Source: Purpureocillium takamizusanense (Eukaryota > Ascomycota > Sordariomycetes > Hypocreales > Ophiocordycipitaceae). Taken from it: a stretch of 64,000 nt of DNA. This document shows positions 1 through 11,400 of the stretch, piece by piece (within the stretch, counting starts at the first letter, position 1; every line of letters begins with the position of its first letter). The DNA is taken from the NCBI RefSeq assembly GCF_022605165.1, contig NC_063072.1, positions 558,001 to 622,000 of the forward strand, in the 5' to 3' direction. The notes under the pieces are model-generated. The model saw only the letters and a program-made list of their open reading frames with translations. It had not been told where the DNA came from and did no database searches. Position numbers and translations under genes: made by a program.

Positions 1-1260
1 AGCCTGACATATAGTGTGTAAGTATTGAGAATATATGACTCTTTTCCACTTTAACGTATCGCGTCTTCGAAGATCTTAAGGAAGACCGCACTATTGGGCA
101 AGTTCCAGATGTCATTCGAAGCGGCCCTTGTGCACCGAACCACTGTTGCCTCACAATACGGTAAGCCACTGAGTTATTGACGGGGGGTACAGGTGCCCTG
201 GCCAGATCGACCGTTGAGCAATGAAATGAGCCACCAAGACAGTTGACATGCTGGAAGGGCAGCATAATGGGCTCCATTCCGAACTCGTCTCGGACCCGTT
301 CCGCAAACCGCACGTTTCTCTCCTCGACGAAGATACGCTTGTCATCTAGACTCAGTCCATTCAAGACTAACCACGCCGAGCATGTATATGCGGGGGGGCC
401 ATCCGGATCGTTCTTCGCTTCGAACGGATACGCGTTCAATTCCCAATCTTTAAAAACTGCATGCTGGCGGAGTCTCTCCTCGGTGACATACTTGGGAGAG
501 TACACAATCAGTCCATGACGGAGTGGAAGGATGGTGGTGTCGATATGCATGTTTCCTGGCCGCATCACAGTGTCCAAGAGTTCGAGTGTGTACCCCTCCG
601 GGAGCACGGATTTGACGTAGCCGACTCCGCCCTCGTTGGTTACGTGACTGAGCTGTCCTATGATGGTTTTGCCAAACCGCATGAAGTCGGCAGTATCGAA
701 TGCTATCCGACTGTTGTTGATGGACATTGTGACACCGCGGGTGTCACCAGAGTTCTTGCTCATTGACTCGGCTACGCCGTCGTAAATTGTGTCACGGCCA
801 ATTAATCGCGGTACGCCCGGACAATCGTTGACGATCCCGCCGCGGTGAAGTCGGCCAATATTTCCGAGTAGCCAAGATCGATTTCGTGGCGACGGCACCC
901 AAAGGCAAAGGCGGACTCTATGAGGGTGTTGCCCACGGTCGTCAAAGCATCTCGAGACATGGAGCCAGTGTAACCGCCAGCTTTGACCCAGTCGACTTCC
1001 TTGGGGCGATACACACGGACGCCATGCTGCTCCAGGACGGACGCAAAGTTGTCAAGTTCCTTCTGGGCATTTTCGACGACATGCGCCGGGAAGTGATTGT
1101 GGAGTTTGAACTCGTCCCAATGGCCCTCTGGCATGATGGACGAAATGACATGAGGTGGCTCGGCTGGAAAGGCCGAGTGTTCGGCTCACCCAACGAGGAC
1201 GGACTTCAGCGGAGACCACTCATCGTCGGCCGAGATGAGCACAGTCTTGTCAACAGTCAT
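1..1260 (-). pseudogene. L-arginine amidinotransferase family, broken and 3'-partial
   Basis: Enzymes of this family move the amidino group of arginine to an amine acceptor (glycine, scyllo-inosamine phosphate and others), making guanidino compounds. The reading begins at ATG 1260 (MTVDKTVLIS...). It has the family blocks DEWSPLKSVLVG, GVRVYRP, MSRDALTTVGNTLIE, RRHEIDLGYSEILADF, NNSRIAFDTADFMRFGK, GNMHIDTTILPLR and, with the likely catalytic Cys near 221, GGSFHCSTVD. Two breaks are seen: an in-frame TGA at 1188-1186 after codon 24, and a frame change at about 807-805, where the first frame hits TAA and the homology continues in another frame from the YDG block onward. After GGSFHCSTVD the frame stays open to base 1 without the usual nearby stop, so the 3' end is uncertain or lies outside. 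No GT-AG intron of normal size removes either lesion. It lies beside an aminotransferase and a hybrid synthetase, which suggests a guanidino precursor role. Confidence 0.8.
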
Positions 1261-2749
1261 GGCGAGATGCGGGTAAAAGAAGCCTGGTTCAGTAATGCTC
1301 CCGAATCGATAACTTGTATAGAGACAGTATGTGATTGTGACGCCTCAGCGCAGCAGCACACACAAGGGCTTTTTATGGCTGGGAGAGTGCCGACTGAATG
1401 TCCCTTCGCGACACCAAAGCCCGAATTCTTTCCTTTCAGAGCCGGTTCACTCATCCTGACCCAAGTGAATTCTGCGAGGGATCAGCGTGCAGTGCCGGGG
1501 CCAGTGTTTGACTCGGCTCGGCAAAAGAAAAGCTAGTCAAAAGTGTTGCTTCATGCTCGATGCACCGAGCACCAATTGCAGCTCGGTGGAAGGATGATAA
1601 GCGAATGTTGGCGATAGTCCTGTAGCCATACAGTACTTACACGGCTCGACAGGGTGAGGTTATTACGTTGCATGACGACCGACAGAGATGCCCGAAATGG
1701 CTTCTCAACCGCATGTCAACAGACAGCTGAAATGTTCGCATGCGGTAAGAAACACATGTTGTGCTGACGACGCTTTCCCTGATGCCGTTACTGGTCATGC
1801 TGCTAAACCACAAACTGCCTGGGACGGTTGAAACAGTAGTCGCAGGGTGAGTGTAGAACACAGCAACTGAGTGCATGCTGTGCGCACAACGGTTAAAGTG
1901 GGCTGAGCAGATCAAACAGAATGATCAGATCCACGCATATTTAATGGCGCAAACTAGCAAGGATGCCTATGTGACATAACCTTGGGCCAGGACGACTCGA
2001 TGAAAGCAGCATGCACTGCATGCTGCTCTATCGCGTTAGGCTCTCATGAAGAAGAGTGAAAAGCGGTGCTCCCACCTCTACATGTAGGTAGTGCCAGTTG
2101 TAGCAATTGCCTGCTGCGTAGGGGGGGTGTTAGATCCGGCCACTACATATACTGTACATGAGCTCTTGCCTCGGCTCTTCCCGTGTCATCAAACTCTTAT
2201 GTAAGAATGCACGAGACACAGGTCTGTCGACGTGCGTGTCTTAGTGGCCTTTTCGCGCGCCACGATGCCGCAAGGACCAGGCCCACATGCATGCATGAGC
2301 TGGAGTTGCATGCCTTTCCGCGTGAGGAAGTGAAGGGAGGGAGATTTTGAGCACCTCGCTATCGACTTGTTTGTCGCAATTGTTTCGCCAGTTGTTGTCC
2401 CCTAGGGCCAGTGGCGCCATAGGAAGCAGCTGCAGCTACACCCATTGCCTTAGTTTCTCGGCAGGGCCGTAGCGTAGTTCCCTCTTGTCTCCATTGTACA
2501 TGGTGACAGATCGACAGCAGAGTTGCAAAATTGTAAAGCTACTCTTGCAGGTCACAACATCCGATTCTATTCTGGAAGAGAGCGGCGGAACAGCCTTGTG
2601 CTTCAAACTGGATGGCTCCCTGGATCTGGACAGAGTGCATCATACGAATCTGAAATCTTTACACGAAATAGCTATGATTCTGCTGTACTTCAAATCATCA
2701 TTGGTTGCCCGCTACTCGATTACATTCGGTGTTCAATGCAATGCACATG
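1261..2749. other. Intergenic, amidinotransferase 5' side to aminotransferase 3' end
   Basis: About 1.5 kb without a convincing gene. It would hold the promoter of the amidinotransferase and the 3' side of the aminotransferase. Short open frames (for example plus-strand 2500-2760) have no recognisable motif. Confidence 0.5.
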
Positions 2750-4195
2750 CTAAAGTATAGCCGCCACGTCCTTTTCGACTGTGTCGTATGTGTCCTTTAG
2801 TAATCTCATCATGCTGTCAAAGTCCTCATCGGACATGTTATATGGCGGAGCGATGATAACGTGATCACCTTTGGCTCCGTCCGCGGTGCCAGCCCTTGGG
2901 TACATGGCTCGTCCCCGCCTCAGCGCCTCATCCAACATCCTCCACGTAAAGCGGAGTCCTGGTTCGAACGGCTCCTTGGTCGCTTTGTCCTTGACAAACT
3001 CGATGCCCCAAAACAGCCCTTTCCCGCGGATGTTGCCGACGTATTCGCAGTCACCAAATGTCGTGTTGAGAGAATTCTTGAGCCACTTGCCTTTGGTTGC
3101 ACATCGCTCGATGAGGCGGTCCCGGCGAAGCACCTTCTGGACTGCCAGGGCGGCAGCGCAACCAACCCCATGGGCTTGGCACGTATGCGAATGAACAAAC
3201 CAGGCGCTTCCACTTTGGAATCCTCTGACGACTTTCTCGTGGACAAGAACGGCACCCATTGGAGCGAACCCGCCACCCAGGCCCTTGCCCATGGTCATGA
3301 GATCAGGGTATACACCTTCGCCTTCCTGCTCAAAGGCAAAATAAGTGCCTGTCCTACCACTGCCACACAGGACCTCATCTAGCAGGAGCATGATGCCGTA
3401 TTTGTCACACAGCCGGCGAACACCTTGGTAATATCCCTTGGGTGCCGTAAGACATCCTGCCGTGGCACCACCAACTGGCTCGGAGATGAATGCCATGACT
3501 TTCTCTGGGCCTTGAGCTTGAAACTCGTCGTCTAGCTCCTAAACCAATCTCGAGCCATAATCTTCGTCCGATTCGCATTGCAACTGTCCTCGGTAGGCAT
3601 ACGTTGGGCTCACAATGCTCACGTTATTGAGCATCAGGGCCCCCTCGAACGGAGCTCTTCGCGAGACATGGCTCCCAACGCTCATCGCCCCAATCGTATT
3701 CCCATGGTATGACCGGTGTCGTGACATAATGTGCGTTCGGTTCGATTGGCCAATCTCAACATAGTATTGCCGTGCAAGTTTGAGAGCAGAGTCCACCGCC
3801 TCGCTGCCGGAGCAGACGAAAAATGCCCGACACAGCCCGTGCGGTTTTCCATGAAGAATGCAGTCGGCCAAATCCTCTGCCGCTCGCGTCGTGAAGACCA
3901 CCATATGCGTGTAACACACCTTGGTCATCTGCTCCATGACGGCAGCCCGTACATCAGGGTCGTTGTGGCCTATTATGGCAACAGCAGCGCCGGTGCAAGC
4001 ATCGAGGACGCGCTGGCCGGTGGACAGAGTCATATAAGAACCCATGGCAGAGGCAATAGTTAGGGGGATCGAAACGAGTGAATTGTGCAAAACGCACGAT
4101 GCGTCCAGATTGTCCTTTCTCTCGACACCATTGGTTGTTGTTTCCTGCTTCTTTTGCACCATAGTTGAGGAACTGGAAGCGACTGCGTCTTTCAT
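2750..4195 (-). pseudogene. Class III PLP-dependent aminotransferase with one in-frame stop
   Basis: The family (acetylornithine/GABA/diaminobutyrate type) transfers an amino group using pyridoxal phosphate. From ATG 4195 (MKDAVASSSS) the frame covers 480 residues, the normal size. Visible blocks: GQRVLDACTGAAVAIIGH, FFVCSGSEAVDSALKLAR (cofactor phosphate contact), SYHGNTIGAMS, AFISEPVGG, LLLDEVLCGSGRTG (Asp for the pyridine nitrogen), TMGKGLGGGFAP (Schiff-base Lys) and NIRGKGLFWGIEF near the end. A TAG at 3541-3539, just before the EPVGG block, interrupts it; sequence on both sides is in the same frame and conserved, so one base change explains the break. An upstream in-frame TTG region is not credible as start. 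It is divergent from the hybrid synthetase and probably supplied or modified its amine substrate. The substrate cannot be read from sequence. Confidence 0.85.
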
Positions 4196-5499
4196 GATGA
4201 CCAAGTAGATGGTGTATGAGAGCGTTTTTCTCGAAGGTAGATGTTCGTGAGTGGATTGAATAGACGCACAATTACAACAAGAGGAGGCTTTGGCAATGAT
4301 GGCAAGGTATCCGGACAACATGAAACTCAAGTTAGTTCAATGATGAAGGGCACGCTGTTACTGTTTGCACTGCAGTTCCCTCACCAACCTGAGAAGCCCA
4401 ATCGGATTCTGACACGTCTGCTTGTTGTAGGTCATATCCCGTTCCATTCAACGTGGTGGGCGATCTCACCAATATCCAGGGTGAGAGCTTTGCCATGCAA
4501 GTGCCGTGACCTGCGTCCTGCGACTCGCACTGGACCGGTGTATGACGTGAAGTGCGGCAAGGGTGTCAGGTCACTCACAGGCATACGTATCGCCAACAAC
4601 AGCCGCATTGCGATATTGGGGCGGCTTGTGGTTTCTTGTGGTGTCCGGGGCTTCTGCCGTGCCGCCCTTCATGCCCCCAGCCGCATGTGGCTGTATTACT
4701 GTTGGTGCTACACCCGTGTGCGGGCAGAAATTTATTCCTCGCCCCGTGTTGCATAATCAGCTCGCGTAACGATACGTTTGATAGAGGTGGTGAAACCGGA
4801 TTCATGTCCGGTGGTTGTTCCATGTTTCTCCTTTCGGTATTGCGCATTCAGTTCTGTTCGTGTTGGGAAAAGCTAAAGATGGTGTAAGAGGCTGTACTGA
4901 GTTTGTTCAACAAGAAGATGCCTTCGTGTTGTCTATCTAAAGCCAAGGAAGGAAAGGAGAGGAAAGGGGCCGCCAGGCTGCAAGCTTGTGCTCCAGGATC
5001 GGCCCAATTGTCGTTGCAGATCGACAGGGGTTTGGGACTGCAGGACTGGCAAAACCGGATCCATATCCCTGGGTATTCGCCCGTGACAAATGGTAAGGGG
5101 TACATACCTATATACTTGCTTTAGCGTGCGAACTCTTATGGATATTACGGCAGGTAACATGAAAACGTGTCTCGGGTTTCCCGGCGAAGTGCTCCTCTAA
5201 TACACAAGGGCTGCTCTGTAAACGGGGCCATGACTCGCCATGACCGGCTTCAATCGCTGTATGGCTGGCGTCCTCCCTGTGGCATGGAGACGCATTGGCG
5301 GTCATCCAGTATTCATCACCTTTTGCAGGCTTCGAAGCCTTAGCGCAAGAATATATATTGAGGTTGGCAAAGATTTAACGCAGGGGACCCCGTAGGACGT
5401 GTCTTGGGCAGGTTGGACAGTCCAGAGACCTTTCTATCTAACGTGACAAGCTTTCTTCACACATCATCACCACACCAGGTCAACGGCAGGATCCATAGG
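4196..5499. promoter_or_regulatory. Shared divergent promoter region
   Basis: About 1.3 kb between the divergent starts of the aminotransferase (minus) and the hybrid synthetase (plus). It would contain both promoters. A TATA-like ATATATATTG lies near 5350, about 150 bases before the synthetase ATG. No gene is supported here. Confidence 0.45.
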
Positions 5500-8400
5500 A
5501 TGGCGTCCATTCCTTCAAAAGACGCACACATGTCACTCAAGGCCTTTAACGACACTGATGATGCCACGACTCTGGGCCATTGCCTCCACCGTCTGGTCGA
5601 GGATCGTGCGGCCTACTGCCCGACAAACCTTGCTCTTACCTGTGCCGACTCCAGTCTCACCTTTCAGGAGCTCAATACTGCCGCAAATCATCTCGCCAGA
5701 GTGCTGGTATGCCAGGGTGTTGGGCGAAATGACTTGGTCGCCGTGGCCCTGGATCGCAGCGTTGGCCTTGTGGTAACGCTGTTGGCGGTGCTGAAGACGG
5801 GGGCCGCGTTTGTGCCCATTGATCCGGAGTTTCCAGCAGAACGCATCAGTCACATGCTCAGTGACGCTACACCAAAGATTGTCGTCGTCTCAGCTGGAAC
5901 AGCGAGGCTTATGAAACTCTGGTCAAATATCTGTTTGTGTGTCGACGAGGAACACGGCCAGTTGACAACGTCACCTGCTCAACGTACCAACCTGGATCTG
6001 GATGTGCAGCCAGACGACCTCGCCTATGTCATATACACGTCAGGCTCAACTGGAAAGCCTAAGGGGGTAGAGATCAGCCATGGGGCATTATGCAATTTGT
6101 TGTTGTCGATGAAGAAGGTACTACAATGCACTTCGGAGGATCGCCTACTGGCCGTGACCACTGTTACGTTCGACATTGCGGCACTAGAGTTGTTCCTACC
6201 GCTACTATGCAGCGCCACGACGGTAGTTGCTGAGTCACGACAAGTCAAAGATATAGGCGCACTGCGTGGGGTGCTGGAGAGCCAGGCCATCACCATGATG
6301 CAAGCAACGCCAGCGTCTTGGCAGATGCTCCTGGACTCGGGCTGGCGTGGTACTTCTTCGCTAAAGAAAATACTCTGTGGTGGTGAGGCGATGACGGAAC
6401 AACTCGGCACCCGCCTCCTTGCATGTGGTGGTGCCGTGTGGAACTTATACGGACCGACTGAAGCCACGGTGTGGGCAAGTGTTTGGAGGGTGCGACCAGC
6501 CGAACATGTCATCATTGGCAAACCTTTAGCCAACTACCGACTCTACGTTCTGGATGAGTCTCTGGCGCCTGTTCCGCCTGGAGTCTCTGGTGACCTCTAT
6601 ATAGGCGGCGCCGGCCTGGCTCGCGGCTATCACAACAAGCCAGAGCTCACACGAGCCAGCTTCCTCGACAGCGGGCGTGAAGACTTGAGGGGACGCATAT
6701 ACCACACCGGCGACATCGCCTGCTTCTCTGCCAACGGGGAGCTGAGAGTGCTAGGCCGCGCGGATAACCAGGTGAAGGTCCGAGGCTATAGGATAGAGCT
6801 AGGTGATATTGAGGCAGCCATCACAAGCCACCCGGGTGTCTCTGGGGCGGTGGTTGTCGCTCGCAAAGATCAGCTGTTTGCGTACTGCATCCGGTGTGTC
6901 GGCCACAACTATGAGACGCCTTCGCACCAAGACAAGGCACTGGGAACGGCAGTCACCATGGACGCCATGCTCCGCCCATGGTTGGCCAAATACCTCCCAT
7001 CCTACATGATGCCCGCTTTCTTTGTGGAATTGGAGGCCTTTCCCTTGACGCCCAACAACAAAATCGACCGCAAGGCTCTCCCTAGCCCGTTTGCTGAGCA
7101 GAGCCTTGATGCCTCTCGAGAATCTTCCTTTGAGTGCGGCACGGGCTCTGTCGGGGAGCTTGAGCGACGCATCGTGGCCATCTGGGCCCGCGCTCTGGAT
7201 CATGGTAGCATCAGTACCAAGGACAACTTTTTTCAGGTTGGTGGCAACTCTCTACGCCTCATCCAAGTCCAGGCCGAACTGGAAAAGCTTCTAAGCCGAC
7301 CAATTTCGACAGCTAAACTGCTCGAGCACTACACCGCCGAAGCATTAGCGGCATATCTGGTTGGAGGCGACATGAACAGCCCAGTGCAGATCCCGTCCAC
7401 AGGTTATGGACCCGCGGCTGCAACAGGTGAAGTCGATGCCATCGCCATAGTCTCTCTGGCGTGTAGGCTTCCTGGAGGTGTTACTACGCCTGAAGAATTC
7501 TGGAAGCTGCTTGATGCAGGTGGTGACGCGATTACGGACGTACCTGAGGATCGGTGGAATGCTACCGAGCTATACGATCCGGACCCAGATGTCCATGGGA
7601 AAACATATTGTAGCCAGGGGGGATATCTCAGCTCCATCGACTCCTTCGACATTTCATTCTTTGGCATCTCTCCCCGGGAAGCGCAAGAAATGGATCCCGT
7701 GCAGCTGCTGGTGCTGGAGATGTGCTGGGAAGGGCTCGAACGAGCCGGCTATCCGCTCGAGAAGCTGCGCGGAAGCCGCACAGGCGTGTACATTGGCGTC
7801 AGCAACATGCCAGCCCACCAAAACTATACCCGGCCCTTGGAAGACCTCAACGGATATACCGCCACGGGCAGCTCCGGCGCAACGCTCTCGGGCCGCGTGT
7901 CCTATGCGTTGGGCCTGGAGGGGCCTTCCATGACGGTAGATACGGCGTGCTCGTCTTCGCTAGTAACGACAGACCTTGCCTGTGCAGCGTTGCGCCGCGG
8001 TGAATGCGATATGGCGGTTTCGTGCGGAGTTACGCTGATGCTTACCCCTGGGCTTCATGTGGAGTTTTCTCGGTTGCGAGGCATATCGCGGGACGGGCGG
8101 TGCCGAGCCTTTTCGGACGATACAAATGGAACTGGCTGGGCCGAGGGGTCGACAGCTGTGGTGCTTCGGAGGCTCCCAGACGCCCAGCGCGACGGCGACG
8201 CGATCCGCGCCGTCGTGCGAGGCAGTGCCGTTAACCATGGGGGACGGAGTGCGAGTTTGACGACACCCAGCGGCCCGGCTCAACAGCGACTTATCCGTGA
8301 TGCTCTTGCCTCTTCGCGCCTCGAGCCAGGTGACATTGACTATATCGAGGCACATGGCACCGGAACCAAGTTGGGGGATCCGATCGAAGGGGAGGCGTTG

Positions 8401-11400
8401 GCCGCCGTCTTTGGGAGCCATTCAGGGGCTGATAGGAGTCCGCTATGGGTCGGCTCGGCCAAGTCCAACATTGGCCATACCCAAGCAGCCGCAGGCCTGG
8501 TGGGCGTCCTGAAGGTTGTTTTGGCGCTGGAGCATGAGCTGATTCCCCGTACGTTACACATTAGCGAGCCCACGAGAGCGGTGGACTGGCAGGGCGCAGG
8601 CATGGCGCTGGTGCAACAAGAGAGACCCTGGCCGCGTGATGAGCGTCGTCTGCGCCGCGCTGGTGTCAGCTCGTTTGGAATAGGGGGTACCAACGCACAT
8701 GTGGTCATCGAAGAGGCTCCAGTGGGAGTGGAAGCCTTGCCATCAGGTGCCAGCGAGACTGAACTGCCACCGCCGCTGGACTCGCTTCCGTTTCTCATCT
8801 CGGGCCACACAGAAGAAGCCCTGCGTCAACAGGCTACTAAACTGTGGCACTTTCTAGGCGACGACAACATTGATCAAAGTCGCCTTGGTCCTTTAGCCTA
8901 CTCACTGGCCACTACCCGGACACATTTTCGGCATCGGCTGGTTCTCATGGCACAGAGTAAGGCTGCTTTACGGGACCAATTAGCCGCGGCCGCAGTGCGT
9001 CAGGGTGTCCCATCTGTACATACACGCCCCCTGGCCATGCTCTTCACTGGTCAGGGCAGCCAGCTACCGGGCATGGGTCGAGATCTGAGCCAAGTGTATC
9101 CGGTCTTTAGAGAGTCGCTGGAGGTGACGGCCGCTCACTTCACTCTGGAGCGACCACTGCTCGACATCATGTGGGCAGACGCCGATAATCCAGACGACGT
9201 TGCATTGCTCAACCGCACCGACTTTGCCCAAGCTGCTCTTTTTACTCTTGAGGTTGCCCTCCTTCACTTATGGCGGAGTTGGGGCGTGGAGCCTCATGTC
9301 GTCCTGGGGCATAGCCTCGGCGAGTTCGTCGCTGCGTACGCTGCTGGGATACTGGATCTTTCTAGTGCTTGCCGGCTCGTTGAGGCGCGTGGTCGTTTGA
9401 TGCAGACCTTGCCCCGAGGCGGCGGCATGGTCTCCGTAGAAGCCCATGCTAGCGAGGTAGCTGCCATGATCGACGAGTTGGGCTTCAACGGCATGATCGA
9501 TGTAGCCAGTCATAATACGCCGACGCAAACCGTCATATCGGGGGACATTGACATCACGGAGAGGATGGCTGCGTATGTCGCCGGACTAGGCCGCAAAGTT
9601 AAGCCTCTCAATGTCTCTCATGCTTTCCATTCGCACCACATGGATGGCATGCTCGCTGAGTTTCGAGCCGTTGTCGAAACGATCCAGTTCTACCCACCCA
9701 GACTCGCCATCGTCAGCAGCGTCACCGGCCAGCTAGCCGAGCCAGGCGAGCTCGAAACGCCTCACTACTGGGTGGAACAGGCCCGAAGGGCTGTCCGCTT
9801 TAGTGATGCCATCGCCGCCATTCTCGACATGGACATTGGCATATTCGTTGAGCTGGGGCCCCAGCCTGTACTATCTGGCCTCGGCGCGGCATGTCTAATA
9901 AGTGCCAGCAAGCACAGGCCTTGTACCTGGCTGCCATCTCTCCATGGTCGCAAAAGCGGCACCTTGACCATTCAAGGTAGTGTCGTGGCCCTGCACGCTT
10001 TGCATGTCCCAGTGGACTGGGCCGCCTACTTCAAGCCTTTTGGCTACGTGAGAGTCGAGCTGCCGACGTATGCTTTTCAGCGCGAGCGCGTTTTGTCACT
10101 CTCCAGGTCTCTACCACAGGGGGGTCAGTCTGATGTAAATGTTGGTGGAAACATGAACCTGAAGAGCGAGAGCAGTATGTCGCTTCCACTGAGCGGAAAC
10201 ACCGACCTTCGCATCTCACTGCGGTATGCTGCTCCCATGCAGCACGACACAATCGTCCAGTCTGTCGTCAGGGAAGTGGTGGCCGACACACTAGGCATTT
10301 CGTCCACCGACGAGGTTGACATTGACAGAACCTGGCAGGACAACGGCATCGACTCGGTGATGGAGCCTCAGATGCGCACCAGATTGGCGGCTGCGACGGA
10401 CATGACCTTACCAGCCAACGTCACGACTGAGCATCCCAACCTCAGGGCCTTTTCCGAGTACCTTTTACATTTAATGCGGAGAGACTCAGTCGATTCCGAG
10501 TCTACCGAAACGGGATCCAGTTACTTCGACTCGCCCACACAAGGCTCTGCCATCTTTTCAGAGACGGAACTCTCGCGAACAGGGGAGCTTGAAGACAGCT
10601 TGACGTTTGATAACGCTGTCCAGCATCCAGGGGTGCCAAAGTCGGTGTTCCTCACGGGCGGTACAGACTTTGTGGGCGCCTTTCTGCTGCAGAGTCTTCT
10701 CGAACTGGGTATTACGGCTCACTGTCTTGTGCGGGCTGAAAACACAGGCGAGGTCATGGAGCGATTAGAGGCCACCCTCGAAGGTTACAGCTTGTGGAGG
10801 CCACAATACAAGCCCCTCGTCAGGCCTGTGGTCGGGGACATGACGCAGCCGAAATTCGGCTTGAGTGCGGAGGCTTTCAGACACTTGGCAGACAATGTCG
10901 ACGCCATCTGCCACTTTAACACTTTAGCAGACTATTCTCGACGACCTTGGGACGACTGCATCGGTCCCGATGTGGTGAGCACCCGTGAGGTTCTGCGCCT
11001 GGCATCGCAAGGAAGTAGTAAATCTATCCATTTCATCTCGACCTCCGCCACCCCGTCGAAGCATTTAGACCTGGACACATGCCCTGATGAGAGACAACAG
11101 AGTCATGTCACCTCCAAGTCGATGGCAGAGCACATGGTGGCAGAGGCGCGACTGCGCGGCGCCAACGCTTCCATATACCGACTGCCCTTGATCTTTGCAT
11201 CTTCAGATACTGGCATCTACGAGCCTGGCATCGAAGACGTCCTGCACTGTCTCATTGTTGGGAGCTTGGAGACGGGCAGGTACCCGAGCCTGGATGCCGA
11301 CCTCTCTGCCGTGATGCCCGTTGACTACCTCTGCACAAGCCTCGCGTCCATCATGGTTCAGCAGCCCCGGCTCATGGGCTGTGACGTGGACTTTGAGAAT

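Noticed and set aside
1165..1190. GTGAGC...CCAG around the stop of the amidinotransferase read as an intron
   Set aside because: It would be only 26 bases and would remove conserved sequence; a nonsense change explains it better.
886..1536. Plus-strand open frame of 216 codons
   Set aside because: Antisense to the amidinotransferase; no motif of its own.
2485..2760. Plus-strand open frame of 91 codons, fairly protein-like composition
   Set aside because: No recognisable domain and it abuts the 3' end of the convergent aminotransferase; evidence too weak.
4241..4756. Open frame in the divergent promoter region
   Set aside because: Non-ATG or poor start, no motif, overlaps the aminotransferase leader.
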